Source: Paenibacillus cookii | GTDB lineage: Bacteria; Bacillota; Bacilli; Paenibacillales; Paenibacillaceae | Direction: 5' to 3' | DNA: 64,000 nucleotides | NCBI RefSeq assembly: GCF_018333375.1 | Contig: NZ_BORW01000002.1 | Span: 1-64,000, forward strand | Shown here: piece after piece, positions 50,071-59,809 of the stretch | Position numbering within the stretch: position 1 is the first letter of the stretch | How the letters are laid out: the number at the start of each line of letters is the position of its first letter | Notes under the pieces: generated by a model | Database searches by the model: none | What the model saw: only the letters and a program-made list of their open reading frames with translations | What the model was told of the DNA's origin: nothing | Position numbers and translations under genes: made by a program

Positions 50071-51291
50071 TTAGAGCGCTTCTTCCTTCGGCACCCGCCT
50101 GTCTTTGAATTTGAACCAACGGTTCATAAACGCATAGACATGCGGCGATTGCTTGGTGAGAATCGGGCCGAGGATGGCCAAAATCAGGACGTAGATCGCA
50201 GAAAACGGCTGCAAAATATCCATAAGCCCCCCATCTTTCCCCAAATTGGCCAAAATGATGGAAAACTCCCCTCTCGATAAAATCGTAAGTCCGATATTCG
50301 CGGAGGCTTTCGGCGACAAATTCGCCGTACGGCCCGCAAGCATGCCTGCGCTGAAATTTCCGGCGAACGTAATGACGACGGCAGCCAGCGCAAGCCATAC
50401 CGCATTCCCGCCCAGCGACATCGGATCGATGGATAAGCCGAAGCTGAAGAAAAAGACGGCTCCGAAAAAGTCGCGGAACGGCATGATCAAATGCTCGATC
50501 CGCTTGGCGTGTTCCGTCTCGGCAAGGACCAGACCGACGAGCAGCGCCCCGATCGCTTCCGCGACGTGAATGGTTTCGGAAAAACCGGCGATCAGAAACA
50601 ACGCCCCGAAAATGACGAGACCAAACAATTCATTCGAGCGGATGCGCAGCCACTTGTTCAGCAGCGGGACCGCTTTTCTTCCCAAAACGATGATCGTCAG
50701 CATGAAGCCAAGCGACACGAGGGCGGACAACAGGACGCCGCCGATCGAGCTGAAGTCGCTTAACACAAAACCGGAAAGAATGGAAATGTACACCGCTAGG
50801 AAAATATCTTCGAACATCGTAATGCCCAGAATCATTTCCGTTTCCGGGTTGGCCGTCCTTTTCAGGTCGACCAGCACTTTCGCCACGATGGCGCTCGACG
50901 AAATCGTCGTAATGCCGGCAATGACAAGCGCTTCCGCCACAGGGAAACCGCCCAGAAATCCAAGCAGCAGCCCGAGCGTAAAGTTGATGCCGATATAAAT
51001 CGAACCGCCGACCACGATCGACCGTCCCGACTTGACCAACCGTCCGACCGAAAATTCAAGCCCCAGATAAAAGAGCAGGAACAACACGCCGATTCTTCCC
51101 ATAAAATCGATAAACGGCGCGCTGTCGATAAAGCGGAAATCGAAATGCCACAGTTCCGTCGCATGGGGGCCTACCGCCATGCCGATCAATATATAAAACG
51201 GAATGACCGAAAAACGGAGCTTTGCCGAGATCAGTCCTCCAAGCGCGATAAGTCCGAGCGCCAAGCCGATTTCAAAGATCAAATGGTCCAT
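50071..51291 (-). CDS. khtU: K+/H+ antiporter membrane subunit, KhtU-like
   Basis: This 406-residue monovalent cation/proton antiporter-2 family protein has about twelve helices over the whole length, with GLALGLIALGGLISAKL at the start, GLEFSVGRL, ITTISSSAIVAKVLVD and ILSRGEFSIILANLG as conserved CPA2 elements. In B. subtilis KhtU exports K+ (or NH4+) and is gated by KhtT. No RCK/TrkA-N domain is fused. Its start lies 4 bases after the khtT-type stop, with a weak ribosome site, so translation is probably coupled. Confidence 0.9.
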   Translation of the reverse strand: MDHLIFEIGLALGLIALGGLISAKLRFSVIPFYILIGMAVGPHATELWHFDFRFIDSAPFIDFMGRIGVLFLLFYLGLEFSVGRLVKSGRSIVVGGSIYIGINFTLGLLLGFLGGFPVAEALVIAGITTISSSAIVAKVLVDLKRTANPETEMILGITMFEDIFLAVYISILSGFVLSDFSSIGGVLLSALVSLGFMLTIIVLGRKAVPLLNKWLRIRSNELFGLVIFGALFLIAGFSETIHVAEAIGALLVGLVLAETEHAKRIEHLIMPFRDFFGAVFFFSFGLSIDPMSLGGNAVWLALAAVVITFAGNFSAGMLAGRTANLSPKASANIGLTILSRGEFSIILANLGKDGGLMDILQPFSAIYVLILAILGPILTKQSPHVYAFMNRWFKFKDRRVPKEEAL

Positions 51292-51295
51292 CCGA

Positions 51296-51793
51296 TCACC
51301 CGCTTCCGTTCATCAGGATTTGTTTGAACCGCTTCTGCTGCTCCCTTTCCCCTACCGCCACGACCGTGGCGTCGGCGCTGAGCACCGCGCCCGGACCGGG
51401 ATTGACCAGCTTCCCTTTATTCTTATCGATCAGCGCGATCACCGACGCGCCGGAGTTTTGCCGGATATGGAGCTCGCCGATGGTTTTGCCGATGCAGCCG
51501 AAATGGGATTCGATCCGGTACCATTCGATCGTCAGATCGTCAAATGCCATTTCCACGCTTTCCAGCTGCTTCGGTTTATACACCATGCCTCCGACCAACG
51601 CGGCCAGCTGCCTGGCTTCCTGATCCTCCAGCGTCGCCACGAGCTTGCTTTGATCGTCATCCTCCCGCGAAAAATGGTACAGCTCCCGCCTTCCGTCGTC
51701 ATGGATCACAATGACGATCCGGTCGCCGCTGGCCGTATCCATCTGATATTTCATCCCGATTCCAGGCAAAATAGATTCACGAATTTCCATCAT
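51296..51793 (-). CDS. khtT: K+/H+ antiporter regulatory subunit, KhtT-like
   Basis: This 165-residue cytoplasmic regulator has an N-terminal dimerisation domain (about 1-75, ILPGIGMKYQM, IVIVIHDDGRRELYHF) and a C-terminal TrkA-C domain (about 80-163, IGKTIGELHIRQNSGASVIALI). KhtT binds c-di-AMP and protons in B. subtilis and controls the KhtU pore. AGGAGG seven bases before the ATG at 51793 fixes the start. No KhtS-like third subunit is seen in front. Confidence 0.9.
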   Translation of the reverse strand: MMEIRESILPGIGMKYQMDTASGDRIVIVIHDDGRRELYHFSREDDDQSKLVATLEDQEARQLAALVGGMVYKPKQLESVEMAFDDLTIEWYRIESHFGCIGKTIGELHIRQNSGASVIALIDKNKGKLVNPGPGAVLSADATVVAVGEREQQKRFKQILMNGSG

Positions 51794-51987
51794 ATCATAG
51801 CCTCCTGAACGTTCGATATTTAGTTTGAGAAAATGTTCACATAATCCGTAACCGAGCAAAATGTCTAGGATGCGGTTCTTTTTTTCAGCCGGAAAAAATT
51901 CGTGGCGTAATCAAAGAAACGCATGAAAAACAGGATCATGCTTGCTACTTGAGGGTATAGGAAATAAACCGTTCAATGGAAGGCGTG

Positions 51988-52341
51988 TTAACCCACGTAA
52001 CTCGAGGTAAATTTGACGGGTAATAGCAGAAGGTATCTTTTGCGAATGGAAATGATCGGATGAAAAGGCAGACGGGGTCTAGGAAAACGCAGCAGCATAA
52101 GCAGCGGGATCACAAAAACGACCGGCAGCGCCGAGGCCAGCATGATCAACCGTTGCATCAAAGAGGGATTTTTGCGCAGGACAGGTTTCGTTTGCGGATC
52201 GATTCGGCCGTGGACCGTCTCGGTCTCGCTGTTGTAAGCAGGGGATACTTCTTCTTCGAAGGAAACGGGAAAGGCGAGCATCTGAATGCAGCCAAGCAGA
52301 ACGATAAGCAGCATGCGAAGTCTTTTGGTCAGTGCCGGCAT
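51988..52341 (-). CDS. Small hypothetical membrane protein
   Basis: This 117-residue basic protein was not recognised. It has an N-terminal hydrophobic segment (about 9-26) resembling a signal anchor, a polar middle with many Glu/Asp then Pro residues (27-62), and a second hydrophobic segment (about 66-84) before a Pro/Arg-rich, basic tail. AGGGAGGG lies at proper distance from the ATG, which is the main evidence that it is translated. It stands alone between khtT and cysI; the terminator for its transcript was not clear. Confidence 0.55.
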   Translation of the reverse strand: MPALTKRLRMLLIVLLGCIQMLAFPVSFEEEVSPAYNSETETVHGRIDPQTKPVLRKNPSLMQRLIMLASALPVVFVIPLLMLLRFPRPRLPFHPIISIRKRYLLLLPVKFTSSYVG

Positions 52342-52466
52342 CCTATCCCTCCCTCTTGTGAAAATTTCATATATATCGATTTTACCATAAAAGACAGTGC
52401 CGTTTCAAACCACGGGAGCAAAAAGTCGCCAGAAACTTTCGAGGGTTTGTCCATCCGCGGCGACAG

Positions 52467-52501
52467 AAAAAACCAATGACCCAAACGCGGAGCCATTGGT
52501 T
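52467..52501 (-). terminator. Terminator of cysJI
   Basis: AACCAATG / CATTGGTT arms followed on the minus strand by TTTTTT. Confidence 0.82.
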
Positions 52502-52528
52502 GAATTGGTTATGATGTTACGCGATCCA

Positions 52529-54268
52529 TTAGATCGTGACGCTGTTTTGCTCATGGAATTCCTGCCCGTCGCGGACCTCCTGCACGTAGCCGGCGCGAAT
52601 GACAAAATCTCCAAAATGCTCCCCGGGCTCCCGATTTTCGGCGTATTGGGCCAGGATCGGACGGAGCGAATCGAGGATTTCCTTTTCCCCGATGTTTTCT
52701 TTGTACAGCTTGTTCAAACGGTCTCCGGCGAAGCCGCCGCCCAGATACATGTTGTATTTGCCGGGAGCTTTGCCGATAAACGCGATTTCGGCCAAAGCCG
52801 GGCGGGCGCAGCCGTTCGGACAGCCGGTCATGCGGATAACGATCTCTTCTTCGCCAAGTCCCGTTTCCGCAAGGATCTCCTCGATTTTGCCAAGCAGCGT
52901 AGGAAAATACCGTTCGGACTCGGCCATGGCCAAGCCGCATGTCGGAAGGGCCACGCAAGCCATCGAGTTGCGGCGCAGCGCCGAAAAACGAACGCCGTCC
53001 ATCAAACGGTACTGCTCGATCAAGGCTTCGATTTTTTTCTTGCTTTGCGTTTTGACGTTGGCAATGATCAGGTTTTGGTTCGGCGTAATCCGGAAATCCC
53101 CGTTATGAACTTTGGCGATTTCGCGCAGGCCCGTCATCAGCGGGTAGTCTTCTTCGTCCTTCACGCGCCCGTTTTGGATAAACAACGTAAAATGCCAGCT
53201 GCCGCCGCTGCCCTTCACCCAGCCGTACCGGTCCCCGTTGCTGTCGAAGCGGAACGGTCTGGCCTCTTCCAGCTTCCAGCCGAGGCGCGAAGTCAGCTCA
53301 TCGATAAACCAGCCGATGCCGCGGTCATCGATCGTATATTTGAACCGGGCATGCTTCCGGACGGACCGATCGCCATAATCGCGCTGGATCGTCACCGTTT
53401 TTTCGGCCACGTCGATCACCTGCTCCGGCGTGCAGAAGCCGATGACCTTGGAAACTTGCGGGTACGTTTTCGGATCGCCGTGCGTCATCCCCATCCCGCC
53501 GCCGACGGCGACGTTAAAGCCCGTCAAGCGGCCGTTTTCCACGATCGCGATAAAGCCCAGATCCTGCGAAAAGACGTCCACGTCATTGGAAGGCGGCACG
53601 GCGATGCCGATTTTGAATTTCCGCGGCAAATACACGCGTCCGTATATCGGTTCCTGCTCTTCCTCGTTCTGGCTTGAAGCGACCTTCTCACCGTCCAGCC
53701 AAATTTCGTGGTACGCCGTCGTTTTCGGATCCAGGTGGCGGCTGATGCGGCAAGCCCAGTCGTAAACTTCGGCATGGATTTCCGATTGGTGCGGATTCGG
53801 ATTGCACATGACGTTGCGGTTGACGTCGCCGCAGGCGGCAAGCGTCGTCAGCAGCGTTTCGTTCACTTCGCGGATCGTGTTTTTCAAGTTCCATTTAAGG
53901 ATGCCGTGAAACTGGATCGACTGGCGCGTCGTCAGGCGAATCGAACCGCTGGTATATTGCTGGGCGATGCGGTCCAGCACGAGCCATTGCTCCGGCGTGA
54001 CCACGCCGCCCGAGGCCCGTACCCGCAGCATGAACTGGTAAGCGGGTTCGAGCTTTTGTTTCTGGCGTTCGTTGCGCAAATCCCGGTCGTCCTGCATATA
54101 ACTGCCGTGGTGCTTCATCAGGCGGTTGTCATCCTCGGGAATCGATCCGGTAATCGGATCCTTTAACGTTTCGGTCAGGCTGCCCCGCAAATAGTTGCTG
54201 CGGCGCTTAATTTCTTCCACGTCGCTGTGCGGGGCGCTGTTTTTCGACAACAGATTATTTTCAGACAT
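52529..54268 (-). CDS. cysI: Assimilatory sulfite reductase (NADPH) hemoprotein beta-component
   Basis: This 579-residue siroheme/4Fe-4S enzyme reduces sulfite to sulfide with six electrons from CysJ. It has two NIR/SIR repeats; cluster ligands are in [15 protein letters not shown] (first Cys; the second pair region starts [12 protein letters not shown] with C-x3-C). Substrate Arg/Lys residues lie in [10 protein letters not shown] and [13 protein letters not shown]. Length is standard. AGGAGAT precedes the ATG. It is the second gene of a cysJ-cysI pair, 60 bases after cysJ. Confidence 0.95.
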   Translation of the reverse strand: MSENNLLSKNSAPHSDVEEIKRRSNYLRGSLTETLKDPITGSIPEDDNRLMKHHGSYMQDDRDLRNERQKQKLEPAYQFMLRVRASGGVVTPEQWLVLDRIAQQYTSGSIRLTTRQSIQFHGILKWNLKNTIREVNETLLTTLAACGDVNRNVMCNPNPHQSEIHAEVYDWACRISRHLDPKTTAYHEIWLDGEKVASSQNEEEQEPIYGRVYLPRKFKIGIAVPPSNDVDVFSQDLGFIAIVENGRLTGFNVAVGGGMGMTHGDPKTYPQVSKVIGFCTPEQVIDVAEKTVTIQRDYGDRSVRKHARFKYTIDDRGIGWFIDELTSRLGWKLEEARPFRFDSNGDRYGWVKGSGGSWHFTLFIQNGRVKDEEDYPLMTGLREIAKVHNGDFRITPNQNLIIANVKTQSKKKIEALIEQYRLMDGVRFSALRRNSMACVALPTCGLAMAESERYFPTLLGKIEEILAETGLGEEEIVIRMTGCPNGCARPALAEIAFIGKAPGKYNMYLGGGFAGDRLNKLYKENIGEKEILDSLRPILAQYAENREPGEHFGDFVIRAGYVQEVRDGQEFHEQNSVTI

Positions 54269-54328
54269 CTATCTCGCATCTCCTCTCACGTCTTGTCGCG
54301 GCTAGCAGGAGCCAAATCACGCTCCCTC

Positions 54329-56146
54329 TCAGTACACATCCCTCTGATAACGCTTCTCCTGCTGCATCCGATGCAAATAGTCCGCTGCCTCCTCCTGGCT
54401 CAGGCCCCCCTCTTTCTCGAGGATCGCCGCGAGAGTGGCATGAACGTCATGGGCCATTTTCTTTTCGTCGCCGCAGACGTACACGTACGCGCCTTCTTGA
54501 AGCCATTCGTAAAGCTCCCGGCTTTTTTCGAGCATGCGGTGCTGCACGTAGACTTTTTGATCGGTGTCCCGCGAGAAAGCCACGTCCATGCGGGTAAGCA
54601 CCCCGTCCTTCAGCCAGCGCTGCCACTCGATTTGGTACAGGAAATCCGTGGCGAAATGCTGATCTCCATAGAAGAGCCAGGTTTTCCCCTCCGCGCCGGT
54701 CTCTTCGCGTTCGCTCAGAAAGGCCCGGAACGGAGCCACGCCCGTGCCCGGCCCGATCATGATGACCGGTGCGCCCGGATCCGCCGGAAGCTTGAAGTTC
54801 GGATTATGTTGAATGTAAACCGGCAGCGTATCACCGGGCTGAAGTCTTTCCGCAAGCTGCGTGGAGCATACCCCGTACCGGTCGCGGCCATGCGCTTCGT
54901 ATTGAACCGCGCGTACCGTGATATGCACTTCGTCCGGCGTTGCCTTCGGGCTGCTGGAGATGGAGTACAGGCGTGCCGGCAGCTTGCGCAGCACGCTTGC
55001 AAAGCTGGCGGCCGGGATGCCCTTCAGCTGGTAATCCTGCACCAAATCAAGCAAATCCCTTTCCTCGATATATTGTTTGAGTTCTTGCTCATGCCCCGGT
55101 TCGACCAGTTCCTGAAGTCCCGGATTGGAGGTCAGTTCGGCGAACTGTTTGATCAAAGGTTTCGTCAGCACCGTAATTTCGTAATGCTGCAAAAGCGCTT
55201 TCCGCAGCGCAAGCAAATCCCCCTGCTTGTTGACCGTAATGGATTCTTCCGGGTTCCAGCCCATCGCCTCGATCAGATCATCGACAAGCTGGGGATGGTT
55301 TTCCGGATAGATGCCGAGACTGTCGCCCGGTTCATATTGGAGCCCGGAACCTTCCAGCGATATTTCCAGGTGCCGGGTTTCGCGGTCGGAGCCGCGTCCG
55401 TTCAGGTTGATGTTTTCGAGAATTTCGGCATGGAACGGATTCGTTCTCGAATATTCCGATTCGGTCTCGGTGAGAGCCGTGCCCGCGAGAGACGCGGCGG
55501 CGGAAGCCTGGGCGCTTCCCTCGCTCAATTTGCGAACGACGTCATCGATCCACCCGGCGGCCGCTTCATCGAAATCGACGTCGCAATCGACGCGCGGAAC
55601 GATCCTGGTACCGCCAAGCTCCTCCAGGCGCTGATCGAAATCTTTTCCCGTTTGGCAAAAGAATTCGTAAGAGGTGTCTCCGAGCGCCAGGACGGAAAAC
55701 GAGACGCCTTCCAGCTTCGGCGCGCGTTTGCCGAGCAAAAATTCATGAAAGGAAATGGCGTTGTCCGGCGGCTCTCCTTCGCCGTGCGTGCTGACCACGA
55801 TGAGCAGGTTCCGGACCTTTTTCAAATTAGCGGGTTTAAAATCGCTCATGGATGACAGCGTGACGTTCACTCCCTGCTCGGACAGCTTTTTGGACAATTT
55901 TTTGGCAAGCCCGCTGCAATTGCCCGTCTGCGAACCAAAAAGGATGGTCGCTTCCTTGGCGGGGATCGCCGCGCTGGGCGCCCCGGTCTGCGGCTGCGCC
56001 GCCAGCGCGATGCCCCCCGTGCCCTGCAGCGCCGTCAAATAACCGCTCAGCCAGCTGGCTTGCGCCCCTGTAAGCGTCGGCAGCAGCTGGTTCAATAGCT
56101 TTGTTTGCTCTTCATTAAATGGACTGTTTGATACTTGAAGCTCCAA
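54329..56146 (-). CDS. cysJ: Assimilatory sulfite reductase (NADPH) flavoprotein alpha-component
   Basis: This 605-residue diflavin reductase passes electrons from NADPH through FAD and FMN to CysI. It has an FMN-binding flavodoxin domain (about 65-205; LFGSQTGNCSGLAKKL), a connecting and FAD domain (about 225-440; RLYSISSSPKATPDEVHITV, core RLYSISSSP) and an NADPH domain (about 450-605; MIGPGTGVAPFRAFL). The start is a TTG with GAGGTGG upstream. It is first gene of the sulfite-reduction operon. No CymR or cysteine riboswitch signal could be assigned with confidence. Confidence 0.94.
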   Translation of the reverse strand: MELQVSNSPFNEEQTKLLNQLLPTLTGAQASWLSGYLTALQGTGGIALAAQPQTGAPSAAIPAKEATILFGSQTGNCSGLAKKLSKKLSEQGVNVTLSSMSDFKPANLKKVRNLLIVVSTHGEGEPPDNAISFHEFLLGKRAPKLEGVSFSVLALGDTSYEFFCQTGKDFDQRLEELGGTRIVPRVDCDVDFDEAAAGWIDDVVRKLSEGSAQASAAASLAGTALTETESEYSRTNPFHAEILENINLNGRGSDRETRHLEISLEGSGLQYEPGDSLGIYPENHPQLVDDLIEAMGWNPEESITVNKQGDLLALRKALLQHYEITVLTKPLIKQFAELTSNPGLQELVEPGHEQELKQYIEERDLLDLVQDYQLKGIPAASFASVLRKLPARLYSISSSPKATPDEVHITVRAVQYEAHGRDRYGVCSTQLAERLQPGDTLPVYIQHNPNFKLPADPGAPVIMIGPGTGVAPFRAFLSEREETGAEGKTWLFYGDQHFATDFLYQIEWQRWLKDGVLTRMDVAFSRDTDQKVYVQHRMLEKSRELYEWLQEGAYVYVCGDEKKMAHDVHATLAAILEKEGGLSQEEAADYLHRMQQEKRYQRDVY

Positions 56147-56367
56147 CCCTATCCCACCTCGCGTCGTTATGAATGCTTGAATTAATTCCGAGTAAATCTA
56201 TCCACTTAATTCATACTTCCTTGAATCTATCACAGGCCGGGCATGAGGTCAACGAAGAATTTTCAGCTTTTTGCCAAAATTTCAGGATCATGGCGCGGAG
56301 CGTCTGACTGATGCTTTTCGTGGAAATAATGATACGACGAACGCGAAAACAAAAGGGGTTTTTAGCG

Positions 56368-56874
56368 ATGGATCTCAACCATGCCAAGCCGAACGGATCG
56401 AATGGCGCTTCGGCTGCTTTCCGCTTCCGCAGCATCGGCTCGGGCGCTTTGTTCGGTCTCGGTTTCGTCGCTTTTATCGACGAAACCGTCTTTCATCAGC
56501 TGCTGCATTGGCATCATTTTTACGATAAATCGACGACGGGAGTCGGGCTCGTATCGGACGGGCTGTTCCACGCGTTCAGCTGGTTCGCGACGCTGGCCGC
56601 CTTTTTTATGCTCTCCGACCTTCGCCGCAAAAACGGGCTGAACGCCATGTCCTGGTGGGGCGGCATGCTCGCGGGCGGAGGCGCTTTCCAATTGTACGAC
56701 GGCATCATCCAGCATAAGCTGATGGAGATTCACCAGATCCGCTACAACGTGGACGTGCTTCCCTATGACGTGGCTTGGAACGTAATCGCGGCGGCCATGA
56801 TCGCGGCCGGCATCCTCTTGATCCGAAGCGGCAAACGAGCCCGAGCCGCAAGAAACGGCGGAAAACGGCGATGA
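56368..56874 (+). CDS. DUF2243 family membrane protein
   Basis: This 168-residue protein has four membrane helices (about 20-38, 62-80, 92-110, 135-152). The DUF2243 signature is complete: FIDETVFHQLLHWHHFYD, GLVSDGLFHAFSWF, FQLYDGIIQHKLM, HQIRY, PYDVAWN. The many conserved His residues in or near the membrane suggest metal or haem binding. Function is not established. AAGGGG ten bases before the ATG at 56368 is the best site. The next gene starts within its stop codon (ATGA), so the two are translationally coupled. Confidence 0.87.
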   Translation: MDLNHAKPNGSNGASAAFRFRSIGSGALFGLGFVAFIDETVFHQLLHWHHFYDKSTTGVGLVSDGLFHAFSWFATLAAFFMLSDLRRKNGLNAMSWWGGMLAGGGAFQLYDGIIQHKLMEIHQIRYNVDVLPYDVAWNVIAAAMIAAGILLIRSGKRARAARNGGKRR

Positions 56875-57671
56875 ACATGAACGGTTCCCCGCTGAATCAC
56901 GGAGCCGCCGGCGTTTGGGCTGCCTGCATCCTCGCGGCAGGGATGGCGGGCCTCGCCATCCTTTATATCCTGGCCTTTATCCGTTCCCATCGACGGGGAA
57001 GGAGTTGGCCGCCGCATCGGCTGATACTCTGGTTGTCCGGCGCATCCGCCGCCATCGTCGGAATCCTCGCATCTTCTCCGGCGCAAGCCCATGCCGGCTT
57101 CGTTGCCCATATGGTCAGCCATCTCCTCTTCGGCATGCTGGCTCCGCTGCTGATGGCGCTGGCGCGGCCCGTCACGCTTTTGCTGCGTGCCCTTGACGTC
57201 ACCCATGCGCGGAATCTTGCATCCTTGCTGAAAATGCCTCCGCTGCGATTCGTCACCCACCCCGCCGTTGCCGGAATTTTGAATATAGGCGGGCTTTGGC
57301 TGCTTTACGCGACGGATGTATTCGGCAAAATGCACGCCAACCCGTTTTGCTATTTGTCCGTTCATGGACATCTCTTTATCGCCGGGTATGTATTTTCCTC
57401 CGCCATCCTCGGCAACGAACCGAACCCGCATCCAAGCAGCCATGTTTTCAGGGCGTTGATCCTTATACTGGCGCTGGCCGGGCACAGCATCCTGTCCAAA
57501 TACGTTTATGCCCATCCCCCTGCAGGCGTTCCCGCATCCGAAGCCGAAGCCGGCGCCATGCTGATGTATTACGGCGGGGATGCCGTCGAGGCGTTGCTCA
57601 TCTTTTTCTTTTGCCGGACATGGTACGTTGCCGTGCGGCCCCGGCCCCGTCTTCCGCAGGTCAAAGGTTGA
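56871..57671 (+). CDS. ctaG: Cytochrome c oxidase assembly factor CtaG-like membrane protein
   Basis: This 266-residue protein has seven membrane helices of the caa3_CtaG family, required for maturation of the oxidase copper site in Bacillus. The conserved residues are visible: HMVSHLLFGMLAPLLMALARPVTL (core HMVSHLLFGM), HPAVAGILNIGG, SVHGHLFIAGYVFSSAI, and YGGDAVEALLI. It overlaps the DUF2243 gene by four bases, an arrangement suggesting joint action in copper or haem insertion. It ends at a good terminator. Confidence 0.88.
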   Translation: MNMNGSPLNHGAAGVWAACILAAGMAGLAILYILAFIRSHRRGRSWPPHRLILWLSGASAAIVGILASSPAQAHAGFVAHMVSHLLFGMLAPLLMALARPVTLLLRALDVTHARNLASLLKMPPLRFVTHPAVAGILNIGGLWLLYATDVFGKMHANPFCYLSVHGHLFIAGYVFSSAILGNEPNPHPSSHVFRALILILALAGHSILSKYVYAHPPAGVPASEAEAGAMLMYYGGDAVEALLIFFFCRTWYVAVRPRPRLPQVKG

Positions 57672-57678
57672 GGCAAAC

Positions 57679-57711
57679 AAAAAGACAGCCGAATGGGTCG
57701 GCTGCCTTTTT
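57679..57711. terminator. Bidirectional terminator
   Basis: AAAAAG-CAGCCGA / TCGGCTG-CTTTTT stem between ctaG and the convergent sodC gene. Confidence 0.82.
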
Positions 57712-57731
57712 GTTCTATTTTACTCTTTAAA

Positions 57732-58271
57732 CTAGCGGATGACCGAGCAGGCAATGCGCGCGCCGGAATTCCCCGACGGGTCCGTCACGTAGTCGTCCGC
57801 TTTTTCGTGAATCATCAAGGTAGTGCCTCCCGGTTTGAGCAGCGAGTTCGATGCGCCCTTTTTCAGCGTTACCGTTTTGCTCTCCAGATCGGCCACGACG
57901 CTTCCGTCATCATTGACGCGGATGTTCAGCAGGTCGCCCGCATGGAACCCTTGCGGGTTTTTGAAGCCATGCTGCTTGCCTTGCGGATTAAAATGCGCTC
58001 CCGCAGTCGTGAAGTCCGGCGGATCGCATTTTCCGTTTTCATGGAAGTGAATTCCGTGCTCCCCCGGGGGCAAGTTTTTCGCTTCGACGTGAATTTGCAC
58101 CGCATCGGCTTTTTGCGTGATCACCGCCGTGCCCACTTCAGTCCCTTTGGAATCGATGATTTTCGTTTTCACTTGCATTTCTTCCGAGTGGGCCCATGCG
58201 GACGGGCTCATCGGCGCAGCCCCGAATACGAGTGTGCTCAGTACGCTCAGGCAGATCGCTTGTTTTTTCAT
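57732..58271 (-). CDS. sodC: Cu/Zn superoxide dismutase, exported
   Basis: This 179-residue protein has a signal peptide (about 1-27, ending SAWA-H) and a Cu/Zn SOD domain. The ligands appear intact: HGIHFHENGKC (copper His pair), GAHFNP and KQHGF (bridging and zinc His), and IHEKADDYVTDPSGNSGARIAC (copper His, core IHEKADD, and disulfide Cys). B. subtilis YojM lacks some copper ligands; here they are present, so it should be active. The start is the ATG at 58271; AGGAGG lies 13 bases upstream, slightly long. Confidence 0.92.
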   Translation of the reverse strand: MKKQAICLSVLSTLVFGAAPMSPSAWAHSEEMQVKTKIIDSKGTEVGTAVITQKADAVQIHVEAKNLPPGEHGIHFHENGKCDPPDFTTAGAHFNPQGKQHGFKNPQGFHAGDLLNIRVNDDGSVVADLESKTVTLKKGASNSLLKPGGTTLMIHEKADDYVTDPSGNSGARIACSVIR

Positions 58272-58400
58272 TGTGCCTATTCTTCCTCCTGTAGATGTGT
58301 TTCGGTACCTGTTCACAGGTTGTCCTTTTTGCAGGAAAAAGATAACACCGATCCGCTCAAAAAATGGCGCGGACGTTTCCACGATCATCCACCGGCATTT

Positions 58401-59648
58401 TTACTCGGCAGGTTTGGGTTTGGGAAGAATGCGAAACAGCACGACATACAACGCGACGCTTGCCAGCGTGCAGAAAAAGATAAAACCGAAGACCCCAAGC
58501 GGCGGGAGCCAAGTCGAAAGAAAAATCGTCGCCGGAGCGATAAAACGGCCCAAGGAATATTGAAGGTTGGATGCTCCCATGTACTGGCCTCTTGCGTCGG
58601 CAGGCGCATATTTGCTGATGAAGCTTTCCGTAACGGGCGAACGGGACACTTCCCCCACCGTCATGATGACGACAAAAACAAGCAGCAGCCATACGTTCGT
58701 GGTAAAACCCATAAGAAACATCCCGAGACCAAACAGCACCGAGGATAAAATGAACACGTTTCGATCGCTCCAATGCTCGAACACCTTGGTGACCGGCACC
58801 GCCAACAGCACGAACAACAAACCGTTAAGCCCGATCATCAAGCCGAAAATTCCGGTGCTGTCCAGGGAATGCGACCAGCTCCCGAACGAGAACAGCGGCT
58901 GCGCTGGCACGTATTCTTTGACGTACACCGCAAGATACATGTCCAGCTGCATAAAAGCGATGGTGACCATCACTCCCGCAATGATATACACCGCAAAGGG
59001 CAGATCCTTGAAAATAAGGCCGTAATTGCGGAACTGCTTTATGATCAGCGAGCCCATATTTCCTTTTTCGTTCGCGGGTTCGGCCGATTTCGGCAGCGTT
59101 TCGCGTATCTTCCAATAGATCGTCAAAAAGTACAGGAACGTGACCAGCGTGCAGGTCCACAGCAGTTCGGTGCGATGATGGATGAAAAAGACGGAACCGA
59201 TCGCCGGGCCGAACACCGCGCCGATGTTCCTCCCGGTCACGAACGTCGCAAACACCATTCGCCGGTCCTTTTCCGGCGTGACGTCCGCAACCATCGCCGA
59301 GCTGGCCGGCGTAAAAATCGAGCCCCCGAACCCGACCCCGATATACGCTACATAATCGAGCCAGCGGGAAGGGGATAATGCAAAAATCGCAAACATCACG
59401 GATTGGAGGATCGAACCCAAAAGCATCGCGGGGCGCCGGCCCAGCCGATCGGCCAAAAACCCTCCGAACAGACCCGCGAACATCCCGACGAGCGGCGGCA
59501 CCATCATCAGCATGCTGGCGACGGATTTGCCGAAAGCTTCGCTGAAGTAAAGCGCCATGAACGGAAAATACATCCAAAAGAGCATGTTAAACAGGGAATC
59601 CCCAATCAGCCTGATCTTCAGGTTGAGGTCCCATTTGAGCCAAAGCAT
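58401..59648 (-). CDS. MFS transporter
   Basis: This 415-residue major facilitator has twelve helices. Motif A reads GGFLADRLGRRPAML between helices 2 and 3, and the second-half repeat lies near SDRNVFILSSVLFG. The helix-5 TGRNIGAVFGPAIG resembles the antiporter motif, suggesting proton-coupled export of drugs or metabolites. AGGAGG precedes the ATG. It lies upstream of sodC on the same strand with a 130-base gap, and probably forms its own unit. Confidence 0.9.
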   Translation of the reverse strand: MLWLKWDLNLKIRLIGDSLFNMLFWMYFPFMALYFSEAFGKSVASMLMMVPPLVGMFAGLFGGFLADRLGRRPAMLLGSILQSVMFAIFALSPSRWLDYVAYIGVGFGGSIFTPASSAMVADVTPEKDRRMVFATFVTGRNIGAVFGPAIGSVFFIHHRTELLWTCTLVTFLYFLTIYWKIRETLPKSAEPANEKGNMGSLIIKQFRNYGLIFKDLPFAVYIIAGVMVTIAFMQLDMYLAVYVKEYVPAQPLFSFGSWSHSLDSTGIFGLMIGLNGLLFVLLAVPVTKVFEHWSDRNVFILSSVLFGLGMFLMGFTTNVWLLLVFVVIMTVGEVSRSPVTESFISKYAPADARGQYMGASNLQYSLGRFIAPATIFLSTWLPPLGVFGFIFFCTLASVALYVVLFRILPKPKPAE

Positions 59649-59748
59649 TGGAAATGTCCTCCTGAAATACGATTTGGAGTGAGATGTTGGGAAATAAGGA
59701 AGGAGTTTAAATATACCATAAATTCTCAGGATGACAAGAACATTGGGT

Positions 59749-59792
59749 AAAAAAACAGTCCGCGAAACCTGATGGGTCAGGCTGCGGACTGC
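59749..59792 (-). terminator. Terminator of the Gfo/Idh/AraC operon
   Basis: CAGTCCGC / GCGGACTG arms with an inner CCTGA/TCAGG pairing and TTTTTTT on the minus strand. Confidence 0.85.
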
Positions 59793-59809
59793 GGTTTCGG
59801 ACGCCGGAA

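Noticed and set aside
51860-51987. Minus-strand frame between khtT and the small membrane gene, reading MILFFMRFFDYATNFFRL
   Set aside because: It looks like a membrane helix and might be a tiny protein, but there is no ribosome site and only about 24 codons, so it is not listed as a gene.
54227-55855. Long plus-strand open frame opposite cysJ
   Set aside because: Antisense shadow of a conserved diflavin reductase; no family resemblance and no ribosome site.
56147-56367. Possible cysteine or S-adenosylmethionine riboswitch or CymR box before cysJ
   Set aside because: The region is AT-rich with a short GAATTAATTC palindrome, but no S-box/T-box architecture is visible and the CymR consensus could not be matched with confidence.
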